This document shows positions 11,101-23,799 of a stretch of 64,000 nucleotides of DNA, piece after piece. The notes under the pieces were generated by a model. That model did not search any database and was not told the origin of the DNA. It saw nothing but the letters and a program-made list of their open reading frames with translations. Both the position numbers and the translations under genes were made by a program. Positions within the stretch are counted from its first letter, which is position 1. Every line of letters begins with the position of its first letter. The stretch is from Sarcomyxa edulis. Taxonomy: Eukaryota; Basidiomycota; Agaricomycetes; Agaricales; Mycenaceae. The stretch covers positions 62,001-126,000 of the forward strand of contig QUOL01000001.1 of the NCBI GenBank assembly GCA_009761415.1, in the 5' to 3' direction.

Positions 11101-14100
11101 TTGTGCGTGAGAAAGGCATATAGAAAATGCGTCGGTTGACAATTCCAGCAAGTCGTTCAACTAGTAGTTGGAACATCTGGCCGGAGAGGGACTTCAGCAC
11201 GACCACTCTAACAAAATGTTGGCCATCCGCTAGGGCAGCGCCAACCATAGGTACGATAACCGATGATTTCCCTTCGCCCATATTCAACTGTAGGGCTGCA
11301 TTCCTATTTGAACTGGGCGTGATCATCTCGTACGCAACTTCCACCTGGGTAGGACGCGCGAGAAAGTCGTTCTCGATCTGCATAAACGATCACTTCGTCA
11401 ATGCTGGCTGACAGGAGGTGAATTGGGCAAGATTTACCTGAATCAGGAGCCAATCTGTATATTCTATCTGATCCAATATATGTCCTTTGTTGGCCAACTC
11501 TTTGTAAAGATCTTCATGATTTTGAGACGATGCATGCCTGAGTAGACGCCTGGCACGCTGAGAGATGAGAAGTGCACGCGCAAATGATAGAAGAACTTCA
11601 CGCCACGATGAGGTAAGATTCATTACACTGGACCTGGATGCCAGTGCACTGAGCAAAGAAGCGATCGTGATGCGCGGCCACAAGCCCCCAGAAAACATCA
11701 CTTTATCGGCCTCCGTCGAAGGTGACATTGACTGCTGGATCGATATGAAGACGGTATTCACATGTTTCTGGCACTCCTCGGCATACATTGTCAATACATC
11801 TAGACCGTATAAGCTGGCCCCGCGAATGGGAATCGATGCGCTATCCTCTTCAAGACGTTGTCTGCTCTTTTCAAGTTCGCCCCCATAAAGTCGATAAAAT
11901 GCGCACGCCGGGCTGTCTTGGTGGTGGTGGTGGTGTGAACGGCACGGTCCCATTGAGGAACAGCCGGTTTGGAATTCTAAGAATAGCGCTTTCAAGTGGT
12001 TCGTCCCTGTCGGACGGCTGTGGCTTGTTCGGATGTCAGAGACATCCAACATGTCTGGAAGGCCAACCATCGTAGGTGCTTCTCTCTCGAAGAGGTCCTG
12101 AAAGGCCACAACGGCATGAGACTTTGGTCTGGAAGTCGCAATATTAGGGGTAAAGTTGTAGGGGACATAGTGGAGCCGAGTCTGACAACACGCTTTATGC
12201 AGAATTTCTTGCACTCCCTTGATGTGATCACGGAATCGCGTATTTCGATACCAATGTCCAAATGCACTGCGAGCGCGTTGCAGGGCAACGTCGATTTTGA
12301 ACAGTGAAGAGGACCTGTGCCGAGTATAAGTAAATATTGATGTTCATGCTCGATATCAATAATTCACCAGACTTGCCTGTCAAAAGACAATCTCGGAAAA
12401 ACCGGCTCATCGCAAGGCCATTGGTCTACTAAAAGCTGCACAAATTCTGCGATTTGAGATGCTAGATCATCTTGGAATGACGCCAACCGACGTCTCCCGA
12501 GAGCAACTTCACCTTCGTCAAAGTGTGCTGGAAGGGAGACGTGAGAGCTGGATTCAAAGGGAACCGCGGTAGAACGAGCAAACTCTGACAGAGTCTCTCT
12601 GCGTGGTTCGAAACCTTCAGTTAGATCGTAAGACGACCATGGAGGGCATTCCAATGAAGCAAAATTTGGAATAGTCGCGAACGACAAAATCGTGCCAGCA
12701 AGGCTCCGAATATCTGTCGGGGAAGTGTACATCATCGAGGATAAGCTGAACACCAGTTCGAACCGGAGGCTCTGTTTGGATCTCTGACGGCATGCATTAT
12801 AAAGAGGTAGCCACATTGATGACAAGTTTGGATTATGCCAGTCCATGCTGTATGAAGGTTTTGCTGAACTGTCATTCACGATCGTTCCCCAGCTTTCTAG
12901 GGTCTCCAAAAGTCGAGGGGTTGTGGGCAGACTCTGAGACCAATTGAATATCGCGGAAGCAACTTCGCTAAGGTGCGGCGAAGATTGGTCGACATAACAC
13001 TGGCGATCTCTGGAAGCATAGACAGAGTCCTCAGCCCCGAAGAGTTGCGTTGGTGAGATGATTGACGAATAGAAGGTGCACCGTGATGAGGCACGAGTGT
13101 ATAGATGAAGTGACGCAATAGCTTGAAACTCAACAGGATCGGTTTTGGACTGCCCGGGAAATGAATGGAGGCGCTGGGCATATTCCAGAATCGATTGTGT
13201 GTGTAGATGGAAATTGCAGTGCTGTGCAGTGGGCGGTAGAGACGACCATTTGACCGTCTGCATTACCTTGAGTTCAGCAGGATAGAAGACTCTGCGAGGC
13301 GTCAAAGCATGGATTAGCCTCAATAGTTCTGCTTCTTTGGAGCCCAAGTTCTGGAACGAGAGACAGCCAGCAGATCCCAATTCCAACAACGACTCCTCTG
13401 TCCCTGTACGTCCCATAAGAGGATCAGGGAGGCAATGACTCGTAAGGGCGTGCAGATAGATCTTGTAGAGTTTGCTCAGCAAGCTTCCATTACCAACGAG
13501 GCGACCTAGGTCGGCGTCGACAATATACTCTTGATATGGAACTTGCTTCTGGGAATCGGTGTTCACTTCAACATGAGCATGATTGCCACTGAGATGGAAG
13601 ACAACTTTGCCAAAAGGCACGATGACACGACGAGACCGTAGTATCTGGGCTTCATCCGTGGAACGCAGGACAAGTTGGTTGGTAAGTCCGAACATGGTAC
13701 CGCTGGCTTGGTTCGAATCGATCACCATTCCTGGCATATTTTTTGATTCCAGCTCCTGTTGTTCGTTTAATACGAATGATAAGCGGAAGCGAGGCAGTTC
13801 GATGTTCAATGCACGGTCCTCGGAGGAATACACCATGGTTAGATATCCCCGGGATTCCAATGGAGAGAGACGGGCAGATATCATCGCCGATGTTGCGCTA
13901 CGAATGTCAACCAGGTATCGGGAAGGACCTTGACACATTCTTGATTCGCCTAGTAGTGAGAAATGAAGTTTCCAGTTCTTATCGGAAGATTGCCATAGAC
14001 TTTCCAATGGACGAAACTCGACCACTCCGCTGACAACGTTCAACCAATGTGTATAATTTTCGACCAGCAGCGTTGGAAGGTCCTCCAAAAGCGAGCGGTA

Positions 14101-17100
14101 AGGAAGGAGCTCCAGAATTTCAGAGTCTAGCCTGCTTCTGATCACCAAAGCGCCATCGCGCATACCGAAAAAGAGCTTCAGATTTGATAAGATTATTGCA
14201 AGCAAAAGGGAGTTGAGCGTTCTTACCTGATAACCGGAAACAAGGCCACGCGTCGCAAAAGTCATTCCAGGCATATCGGCCGGAATCACATCCAATACCT
14301 TCTGCAAAATAGCAATGAGACGCAAGATTCTGGAAGAATAAGTAGATCGCTTGCCTGTGAGAGTATTCGCGAATATGTGCCATCCTTATCATGCAGGTAG
14401 CTTCTAGGAAGACGGTCGAGGGGCATCCCGTCTACGAGGAGACAACCGTCAAGAATATTGAGAGACACATGCAGAGGATCTTGATCGGCTAGAGCAAGTG
14501 CGGTGGTGGTTAACCAGCGATCATTTGGTGAGTCCAGTCGTTCCCATACGCATCCAGTCTCCTGGCGGTACATGGACCATATTGCGACGATAGCTCGATT
14601 CAAGCCATCCGGAGACTCCCTAATCCTTCGGAGCAGTAAAACTTCTAACGAATGTGACAGTCTCCTGTCCCGGTCAAGAAGGATTTTGAAAGGGACGGAC
14701 GGTGTTTTGGGTGTATTTCCGTATATTACTATAGCGCTTTCCACTAAGACAGCGATATCGTCACCGTCTCTGAGCAAAAACGGTGCGTGATTCGAATCCA
14801 CATCGTACGTCGCGCGGCAATTCAGGGCCGTTTCACAAAGCCGCGACTGAAATCGGTTGATTTCATTGTCCTTCTCGTTCGTCTGGAGTTTTGTTGCCAA
14901 CTGGTGCATCCAATCGAAGGATACCGCACGTGCTCTTCGCAGTAAATCGTAAGCCCTCTCGACGACACTAGGGACAGTCGTGGACGCCAAAAGACGACAA
15001 GCAAGGACAATCACCGTTCGCAGAGATACGATCATAAGCCAGTTCGCCTCAAATGTGACTAAGAAGTCTTCGAGTTCTTGGAGTAGCACTGTTCCAAATT
15101 CTGTATTGTTCAGTTCTACGTGCCACTCCCAATTTCCGTCGACGTCTAGATGGCCGATCTGCCAAGCAGCTTGCAGAAGGAGACTTCCTACCGCCGGCTC
15201 GTGGAAACTGAGAGATTGTTCGCGTAACTCCCTGGCAATATTGAGCCACTGTAGCCGCGGACCACTGCGCAGACTTCCGAATGCGATGTGCTCATGCAAA
15301 GTCAGATTGGTCGGACAATCGGACTGGTTGGCTATGATTTGGTTTGAGCGGTGGGATGTTTCGCTAACCGCGAATTGTAAATAACCATAGGGGCCTTGAT
15401 CTACCTTGAAGGTACAGAGCCAAGCGATGCTGCAATTTCCAAATGGATCGTCAACCCATGATGAGGGGCTTTCAGCGTCAAACATCCTGTGAAAAAAGAT
15501 CAGAGTCATATTGTTTATCTCGACAGTGTACGATACCTGAAAGTGAGGCCGTTATTCTTACAGACTTCCTCTTCCCGTGAAGGCACGGCTGTTGTTCGGT
15601 AATGAGCCACTTTGAACGATTTCGTGATAGACGCGAACGTGATACGAGGGTAGCTCGAGATAGTTGTATATGCAGAGTAGTAAGCCCGTAGTGTGACCTT
15701 TGCATCGTCGGATGATTGCCAAAATTCGCGAGGTGTGCAGATATCTCGCAATACTCTGTAGGTCGTGGTTCGCCAAGCTTCAACGACTTTAGGTAGTTCC
15801 ATTTCGAAAACCACGACTTTAGCTTGCAAATGATCGTCTGGCAATGGCCATTCGTGAATCTCAATCCGCATATTGCTGGCTTCCTTTTCCAGACGGCATC
15901 GAGTGCAGTATGTATCATGAACTGTCCAACCTCGCCGATTGACCCAGCACTTGTGATCCATGGAGCGAGCTCTGCTCAGAGTGTTGGCATGGGTTGCGTT
16001 CGCCTTTGTAAGTTCAAGGATTTTTTGATCCCGCTCCGACTGTGCCTTTGCTTGGATCCTCGACAGAAGCGACTGATGCGTTAGGGAGGAGTCAAAATAT
16101 CTAACGGCAAAGGTGTCTGCCTGCATGTTTTTGACAAATACAGAACCGGAGTCTGCGATGCGATGCCGTTCCCGAATGTAGGTCTCGATAGCGGCTAAGC
16201 GGGTGAAGTAGTCTGCTTTGCGGAGAAGGAGGGGCATAAGAAAGTCCTCTGGGACCTCAGGAGAATACCTCTTCAGGAGAGGGCATTGGGCAACAGCGAG
16301 CTTGTCGAGCGCAACCCACAAGTCGAAAATTGTGAGAAGCATGATCGACGCGTCCTCAGGATTAGAAGCGTAGGCTACGAGGGCAGTATCGGCATACTGA
16401 TTGAGGCATGAAGCAATGCTGACGCAGCTGTCAGGCATATGAATGTTACAATCGATGAAATGTCCAAGATTTTCTGCAACGAGTGACTCGAAATCTGCTA
16501 GTGCTGTAAAAGAGTCCGTCGACGACGAGCTCAAGGCAGCGGCGGCAGAAATAAGGGAAGGGGTGCGGAATCGAGTAACATGATTCGGATTGAAGATGTT
16601 TGTACGGTTGTTGGGGAGCCTGGAGCCTTGCATGACTTCGGAGATATATGACCTGCTATTAATGAGCGAAAGACGGGTATCCATCTCGATGTCGAGGGTT
16701 TTAGGGGTCCAGAGGGGAGAGGCTGTGGGTTGCTGCTGTATAAGAGACCACCTGGCCTGCAGCAAAACGCCGGTCTGCTCCGCTACTTTACGTACATAAT
16801 GTTGTACGAATTTGGGGGTTGATGATCCCATCTTAATAACCCTCCTGGACACCTTCGCTCTCATGCAGAAGAGCAGATCACTGGACAAATTCTCGTCCAA
16901 TGCAAATTGAAGCAGTCGTGCCATCAAGAATGCCATGAAGCCCTTGTAGTCGATGTGCGAGCCATTCTCACCACAAAGTGAGGTCTGTAGCAGCACACGA
17001 ATGAGAAGCCATAATGATGACCTCCTCCAAGGTTTGAAGGCGCTGTCCCAGAGAACATCGTCTCTGATCCTCTTGGAGATACGAGTGACTTGGGCGGGCT

Positions 17101-17784
17101 CACCCATGCCCCGTAAGATTTCGGTAAGAAGCTGGGTAATATATCGTGGATGAACCGTGTCCCTTTCTTCCACCGATTTGGACCCGGCCTTTCTCGTGAC
17201 TGGAGCAGAGTCGAGTCTATTAACGTTCATGTGCGACAAGAACGAAGCTAGTTCTTTGCGAAAACCCGGATCCTTGACAGTGTCAGAGGAAATTGCGATC
17301 GCAGGACCAGGATATGAACATATGAGACGGCCTGAGCACCCCATGACTGCTCCAGCCGTAGGCGAGACCTCGAACGATTCAAATATAGTGCTATTGCCCA
17401 GATTTCGAACGATGACGGCGGCATTTTGTGCGCGAATGAGAATCCCCAGTATATCTATAATAGAACACTCATCAACAGTAGAAGGGGGCATGATCAGATG
17501 GCCTTACCTCCGGGATTCATGTCGAACAGAGACTTCTGGATAACATCCTCTGATAGTATGAAACGCTCGTGAAATAAGCATAGATTTTTCAAGGCCTTGA
17601 CGATATAAGACCACTGCACGATGCTCTGCTGGGGCAATGACTGCGAGTAATCCCGCGCAGCTCGGTAGACGTGCTGGGCTAGGGCGAGCTCTTTTGTTTC
17701 GTCCGTGTCGTCTTTCTGAGGTAATTTTGGAGGCAGGAATACGTGATTGACCACGTATTCCAACATTGAAAGTGGTTCTTGCAT
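8155..17784 (-). CDS. Giant DUF6606-DUF3638-DUF3645 protein, SecA/helicase-like
   Basis: Seven exons: 17784-17508, 17454-15537, 15486-14355, 14301-12377, 12314-11438, 11377-9448, 9395-8155, exactly 9300 nt or 3099 residues. The N-terminus (YVVNHVFLPPKLPQ) is the DUF6606 signature. DUF3638 lies around residues 2045-2250, with a P-loop-like NMGEGKSSVIVPM (GEGKS 2077-2081) and DESDE (2209-2213). DUF3645 follows (AVPFRAKDVPSLKAEFGHPD, about 2370-2420), then TRGTDLKLP and CMRMRKLGYGQSVMFF, which resemble late helicase motifs. Inference: an ATP-driven SecA/DEAD-like engine; the biological role is not established. Two introns, 14302-14354 and 12315-12376, have GC-AG ends; GT alternatives break the frame. 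The stretch SHHHHHQD around 11915-11935 is a histidine run. Confidence 0.9.
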
Positions 17785-20174
17785 AGGACGTAGGATGTGC
17801 TGGTGAAGTCAAGAGAGAAGGGACGACGGTTCCTGGACGAGGTGAACTATTTCATTGACCCTTAACCTCTATCGATAAAGATACGATCACCCTGTGAAAG
17901 TGAGGACACCTGAATGGCATGCCCTAGACGCAAGGCAAATTCTATCACACTAGCGCTCGACGACCAGACCCCCGGGTTCGTACCGTGATGGGGAGAATCC
18001 GCAGCGGAAGCTTGAAGGATCGAGACGCATTGTAAATTAAGAATTGTCTATAAGGAGGCGTGATAATCTGAGCGCTCGGCTAGCAAACGTTCTGTGCAAG
18101 CTCACCGGGTATTCTTAGAAACATATGCGATGTGTAGTCAGTAGCACACGACTGCATAACACCACGGGGTATGTTTCGATTTTTTCGAGGTATCTGGAAT
18201 AAATCAGTGGTATCAGGACATTGAGAATTGGACCGTACTTACGACAGATGATAAGTAGTCTTGGTCGAAGACTTTGCTGCATGTCGATCGATCTTCGGAG
18301 AAAAGCTCGACCACCTTGGCCATCTCAATCCTCGAGACCGAATTCTAAGATCCTGGAGGGAAACTTACGAGGACGTGAACACATGGGGATGCGGATATTA
18401 AACGTGCATGGTCTGCAGAGATAGGACGATAGGCCGTGAGTCAGACCCATTGACTGACTCTTCACATGTCACATATGCCGCCAGGCTCCAATCCAGCCGC
18501 CGTTCCGAGGTTGTCGAAATCAAGACAAAATCCCAGAACGAACGGGCATGCTCCATCTCGCCCGATCACACTCTCGGCAACTTCCATATTTCAAACTCCA
18601 CACTCTTAATTTCTCCAACCTCTCCACGGCGGCTGGCTTTTTACAACTGTAAACAAGTCAGCCACCACGGAGAGGTACTTCCTCATTGGGATCTTTTGAA
18701 ATATTCCGTGTCGCGTCGCGTCGACGTCGTACAGATGTACTAACTACTAATCTACTACAAGTATTCTGTGTTATCGAGCTGCCCCCCATTCCTTTATAGA
18801 GTCCTGTGAATAATCAAGAAGTCTACGAAGATAAATCTGTTTTCAAGAATATCTCGTTCAGTCACACTAATTTTGTACAGATGTCTTCTTCGTGTAGAAG
18901 TATCATATATTCATGACTAGTAGTACAAAGATGACAAAAAGATGCAACAGTCACTGATGCGAAGAGATGGCACAGTGGAAGAGTGGAAGAGTGGATTTTC
19001 ACCAATGATCCCAACATGCTCACCCTTCGATCATCATCCAAGTACAGTATCTTTGCGATTGCACTCTAACGCAAATTAGGGGAGCGGGGAGTGAAAGTCA
19101 GAACTTTGATGACGAATGAATGGCCATCAAGATCGAACTCGTACGCACCGTCGAGATAAAAGAGATACAAATTCCGACTGAAACGTACTCGAGAAATCAG
19201 CGATATGTTTCCCCGCATGTTCGCCTACAACGAGCATTTGATCGCCAGCTTGGTCCTCTCAATGCCACGGTGACGAGTCTACGACTCGTCGCCATCTTCG
19301 ATACTAGTATCGCACCGAGACGAAGGCCTATTTTGTCGTCAATTGACACGAGAGTCGGCAGGTGGGTGAGTGATTTGAGTGATGGAGAGGTAGGAGATGG
19401 GACAACCATGAGTGCTGTCTGAGACATCTCGAGGAGATTGGAATGGGCTTGAAGACAGGAAACTCGGAGGTGGAGACTGCGACCGTGAGTGTCATCGATG
19501 TGCCCCGCTCTGACTGTCAACTCATCAATGATTGTAAGGCTGTCTATGACTCACCATTGTCTCTGATTAGAGGAGTATGAACAATGTTGGAGGTTGCCGG
19601 TTGCTAGCACATGAGCAGTAGGATGTATGTAGCAAATCATCGGCCAAGACGACAATGAGACAATATGCGCACGGTCGAGATAATATTCGGAAGGGCGAGA
19701 ACCCAAAAAAGTAATATCTCGGAGGTTGCGCCGCGGTGGCTGAATTGCTTACAGTTGTAAAAAGCCAGCCGCCGTGGAGAGGTTGGAGAAAATAAGAGTG
19801 TGGAGTTTGAATTGTGATTAGTCATGGTTTTCGATTCATGCGTAAGGCAATGTTTTGGGTGTAGTACTGTGCTCTTATTTTCTCAACCTCGGAACGGTGG
19901 CTGGGTAGGAGACTGATATGCCGCAGCACATTCAAGCTGGAAGTTGACTGGAAGTAATCTCCTGAGGCAGAATAGATACTGCCTCGACTAGTGCTGTTCG
20001 ATCGAATTCTCAGGGCAGTGGAAGCACTGAGCGGTGTTGTCCTGTACGATAAACCGTACCATAGCTATCCCTCCATAGTCCATGAGGATGATACTGTCGA
20101 CGATGCAAGAAGAGATCTGAAGGATGCACGATGTACGAGTCAGAGCTTGTCCAAAATTGGAACAATTTTGCCGA
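17785..20174. other. Gene-free interval holding a long inverted repeat
   Basis: 2.4 kb without a supportable gene. Frames at 18221-18424, 18408-18743, 19120-19422 and 19197-19520 have no recognisable content or splice signals. The main structure is the inverted repeat at 18493-19904, listed separately. Smaller perfect hairpins lie near 19272-19290 (GACGAGTC/GACTCGTC) and near 19300 (CGATACTAGTATCG). Confidence 0.6.
18493..19904. repeat. Long imperfect inverted repeat made of six copies of a 21 bp motif
   Basis: An 80 bp arm at 18590-18670 reappears inverted at 19731-19812 with about four mismatches. An outer 21 bp block at 18493-18513 reappears inverted at 19884-19904 with one mismatch. The blocks are about equally spaced on both sides (97 and 92 bp). 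The core motif CAACCTCnnnACGGCGGCTGG occurs six times in alternating orientation: 18493-18513 (-), 18616-18636 (+), 18658-18675 (-, diverged), 19723-19742 (+, diverged), 19765-19785 (-), 19884-19904 (+). The ~1.05 kb between the arms has no coding sequence. It could be a foldback or non-autonomous DNA transposon. Clear target-site duplications were not found. Confidence 0.7.
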
Positions 20175-22389
20175 ATGCTTTTCTTGTCTAGTTTTTCCTC
20201 CAAAGTCCACTGGCATCGATTGCCTGCTTTTCGTCTTCTGCAAACTACAGCTAGGTTTCGTTCCATGTCCACGATTGAATCCGTCACCAAGGAGATCGCA
20301 AAACAGAAAGAGCTGTTCAACGACCTCCGTCTAAATAATGCAGAACCATCGGCTGTAGATGAGGCCAAAAAGAAACTCGGCGAGCTTCAAAAGACCCTCG
20401 GCGCTATGTCGAAAGCTTCTGGAGGCAGCAAGGACGCAGGGAAGAAGAAGGAGAGATTACTACTGAAGACGGGGAAGGCACGTCGATTACAATCCAGTTT
20501 CATTTCGACCTTCAATTTATCAAGCAGTGGCATAGGGCACTCGCGATTATGGTCCGGGAGAGATGTTCTGTCGTGAACACGTCGAACGTATAGTCAAAGA
20601 CTGTTTCGCATCGTACGGGGGCAGCTGTCTGGATACTCCGGTCTTCGAACGGAAAGATATCTTGACCGGGAAATACGGAGAAGATGCCAAACTTATATTT
20701 GATCTCATGGATCAAGGCGGAGAGCAGTTGGCTTTGCGGTATGACCATACTGTGCCACTTGCACGTTACTTAGCTATGAATGGTGCTACAAATACCCACT
20801 CAAAATTGTGGCAAGTGGGTAAGGTCTATCGACGTGATAACCCAGTCATGTCGAAAGGTCGTATGCGGGAGTTCTCCCAGGCAGTAAGCATATCTGTGTT
20901 ATTCGTGAACTCTCAGATGACACCAACATCTATAGGACTTTGACATTTCAGGTGTATGGGATCCAATGATTCCAGACGCTGAGGTTGTCAGTTTAATCTG
21001 CACGGTCCTCACAAAATTGGACGTCGGAGACTTCACTATCAAGGTGAGTCCTTTACACCCATACGTCCGTACAAATCGATGATGTCTCTTGACAGATCAA
21101 TCACCGTAAAATTCTAGACGGTATCTTCGAGGTTTGCGGTGTTCCAGCAGAGAAAATACGTGCCATCTCCTCTGCCGTTGACAAATTAGATAAGGTCTTG
21201 TCTGTCTTGTTGATTATTCTAATCTTCGTAGGCCCTGAATAACATCTCAGCTTCCATGGGTAGAAGTCAAGAAAGAAATGACAGAAGAAAAAGGTCTGGA
21301 CGGTGCGATCGCTGATAAAATCGGCGAATATGTCAAGCACAAAGGTACGTTCCTGTTTTTGACTCTTGATCGTTCACTAACTCATATTCCGCTAATCAGG
21401 AGGACCAAGTCTTCTAGAGCAACTAACTGCAGATGAAGCTCTCATGGCAAACGCAAACGCGAAGCAAGGATTGGCCGATATGGGACTTCTGTTCACCCTC
21501 CTCCGCGCATATAAAGTATTGGACAAGGTCTCGTTTTCTGCTGCTTCCTTATGCTTCTTTTGTCTCATTACAATGTATGACTACAGATCTCCTTCGATCT
21601 TTCCCTCGCTCGAGGTCTCGACTACTACACTGGAATTATTTATGAAGCTATCGTAGAAGCATCAGCACCACCAGGATTCCACGCCAACTCGTCGGCTTCA
21701 CCTTCGGTGGTGACACCAGCACCCCTAAAAAAGAAAACCGCCAAGAAGCCCAAGGAAGGTGAAGAAGAGGAAGAAATCGATGAGTCCCAAGTCGGTGTTG
21801 GGTCCATCGCTGCTGGGGGGCGATACGACAGTCTAGTGGGCATGTTCACGGCAGCGGCAGCGGCTGAAGGCAAAAAAGCGGCTGGTCTACCGTGTATTGG
21901 TATAAGTTTCGGCCTGGATCGTATATTTGCCCTCCTCTGGCCGAAATGGGTGGAGAAAGGTATGCGGAGTAAGGCCACAATGGTATATGTGATGGCAGCC
22001 GGCGATGGCCTTTTAGAACAGAGAGTGGAGCTCGTTCAGGAACTCAGAGAGGCGGGTATCAAGGTAAGTTGTGGCACTACTCTATCCCTGAATTTGTACA
22101 TAATGACCGGTGGCATCAGACGGATTTCCTGGCCAAGGCTAAACCGAAATTGCCAACGCAGTTCGCAGCGGGTGAACGTGATGAAGTACCGTTTGCCGTC
22201 ATACTCGGCGCTGACGAACTGAAAGCGGGACTTGTGACCGTGAAGGAGCAGAAATGGGAGCTTGTCGATGGGAAGAAGGTGAAGATCCAATCTGACGACA
22301 AAGGGACGCAAGTCAGACGAGATGAATTGGTGCAGTGGCTTCACCAAACGCCAACCTTTTCTGAGTGGACAAGTGGAAAATGGGCATAG
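20175..22389 (+). CDS. HTS1: Histidyl-tRNA synthetase, probably dual cytosolic/mitochondrial
   Basis: Eight exons: 20175-20477, 20536-20883, 20936-21043, 21096-21194, 21251-21344, 21400-21527, 21587-22063, 22120-22389. It charges tRNA-His. From ATG 20265 the protein is 578 residues, starting with a WHEP-like domain ([18 protein letters not shown]); from the upstream in-frame ATG 20175 it is 608. The extra 30 residues ([12 protein letters not shown]...) are rich in Ser, Arg and Leu and lack acidic residues, like a mitochondrial presequence. Class II motifs: [51 protein letters not shown] and [12 protein letters not shown] charged insert ([16 protein letters not shown]) precedes AAGGRYD. The anticodon-binding domain is at the end. 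Intron 1 (20478-20535) has GC-AG ends. Confidence 0.95.
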
Positions 22390-22579
22390 GTACTAATGTT
22401 CCGAGAAGGAAATATACGATATGAATGTTACAATCAGATCATAACCACGTCTGAGTGTCCACCTGCAGGGTGCCGATCAAGTTCCATTTTTTTTGTGGGG
22501 GGATGTAAGTCACGGTCATGCTGACGGTAGTTCAGCGTCACGGTCCACCCTTTGCTCCTGGCAGTCGCAGTACTCAGTG

Positions 22580-23799
22580 ATGCCTTCCAATTCTCACCGG
22601 TCGCCCTCGCCCTCACGATCTCATGATATCAATCGTTCTACTCCAGAAAAAAGCATTAGGCTCCCGAACGACGCCAAACCCATCTCAGAGTCAGATTATT
22701 TCCAGAAAAGCGCCGAGTTCAGAGTATGGCTAAAGGACGAGAAGGGGAAGGTACGCTATGCATGCTAACTGTGTTCGGGCATGTCACTGAAAGGCTATGA
22801 TAGTACTTCGATGAGCTATCTGGAGAAAAGGTTATACTACCTTCATACTCTCGTCGAAACATAACTAATGTCCTCTAATGACGTTTGTATTTCAGGCCAG
22901 GAGGTAAGCACCCGGAGTTACTCGTACGGTATATACTCATACCTAAAACCAGTTACTTCAAGAAATTTACAAAGGTATGGCTCCTTTCCTAATCTCTCTT
23001 GATGATTCCCGAACACGTCTATCCTAGGCATGGAATAAAGGGAAACTGTCGAGTGCGTTGCCCAATCAAATCCTTGTAGACCAGAGTACCTATGCTACAT
23101 CTCTAGGATCTCTGTACGCAGGTATAGATCCCACGACAATAGCAGCTACGACACAGACCGGATATAAATGGTCCTTTGCATCAAATAAATCGCGTGTAGA
23201 CGCCGATGCTCTCCGTGCTGCTCGTGAGGCCGTAGGTGCTGCTACTTACGGTCGGGATTCCCAGGCAGGATCCAGTTCTGGGACCACGAATGGGCGTGTG
23301 CAAGGACCTACACTTCCTTCTGCCTCAGATCTTCTACTCGCGCGAGAAGCAGCTTCGGAATATCAAGATGAGGAACGAAAGTATAAAAGGAAACGGGAGC
23401 GGGAAGAAGTGAAGGACAGGATTGAAGACATGGTTGGTCCAAAAGAGGTCGGAAGAGAGGGGATGCTGGAGAAGAAGAGGGCAAGACGAGAAGGCGACAG
23501 AGCGTTCAGAGATAAAGGAGATGATGGGATGGAGGCTGACGAATCCACGTTACTGGGTGGTGGTGACAGTTTCAAGGAAAGGTATGTCGGTCGTGAATAG
23601 CCCTGGGAAAGTTCTTCTCATTCCTCAATTCCTCTGTTCTAGGATTGCGAAACGAGATGCTGCGAAGAAACGATTCGAACAGAAAACAGGTAAAGAGGAG
23701 AAGACGACTGCGATACGGGAGCGTGCTACGGTGTTCAAGGAAAAGGAGAAGGCCACCATGGACATGTTCCAGCAACTAGCGAAGCAGAGGTTTGGCTAA
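22580..23799 (+). CDS. SCI1-like nuclear protein
   Basis: Six exons: 22580-22750, 22804-22830, 22896-22903, 22953-22974, 23028-23581, 23643-23799 (939 nt, 312 residues). The N-terminal part carries the conserved core SESDYFQKSAEFRVWLKDE, YFDELSGEKAR, SYFKKFTKAWNKGKLS, which I recognise from proteins related to plant style cell-cycle inhibitor 1 (SCI1). The C-terminal half is charged and helical (EERKYKRKREREEVKDRIED, then AKQRFG at the end) and likely nuclear. The core is split by five introns, including an 8 nt exon (22896-22903) encoding A-R plus part of S. The start at 22580 gives an SR-like leader (SHRSPSPSRSH); an in-frame ATG at 22493 is less likely. It lies 190 bp downstream of HTS1 on the same strand. 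Confidence 0.8.

Noticed and set aside
11915..11935. Histidine run in the giant protein as a sign of a cloned, tagged construct
   Set aside because: It lies inside a natural exon with normal codon mixture (CAC/CAT) and intron context on both sides.
17940..18010. Sequence GGGTTCGTACC flanked by C- and G-runs as a tRNA T-arm
   Set aside because: No matching acceptor stem, D-arm or anticodon arm could be placed around it.
19120..19520. Overlapping 100-codon frames on both strands inside the inverted repeat as a transposase remnant
   Set aside because: Neither translation shows a transposase motif, and both look like chance open frames.
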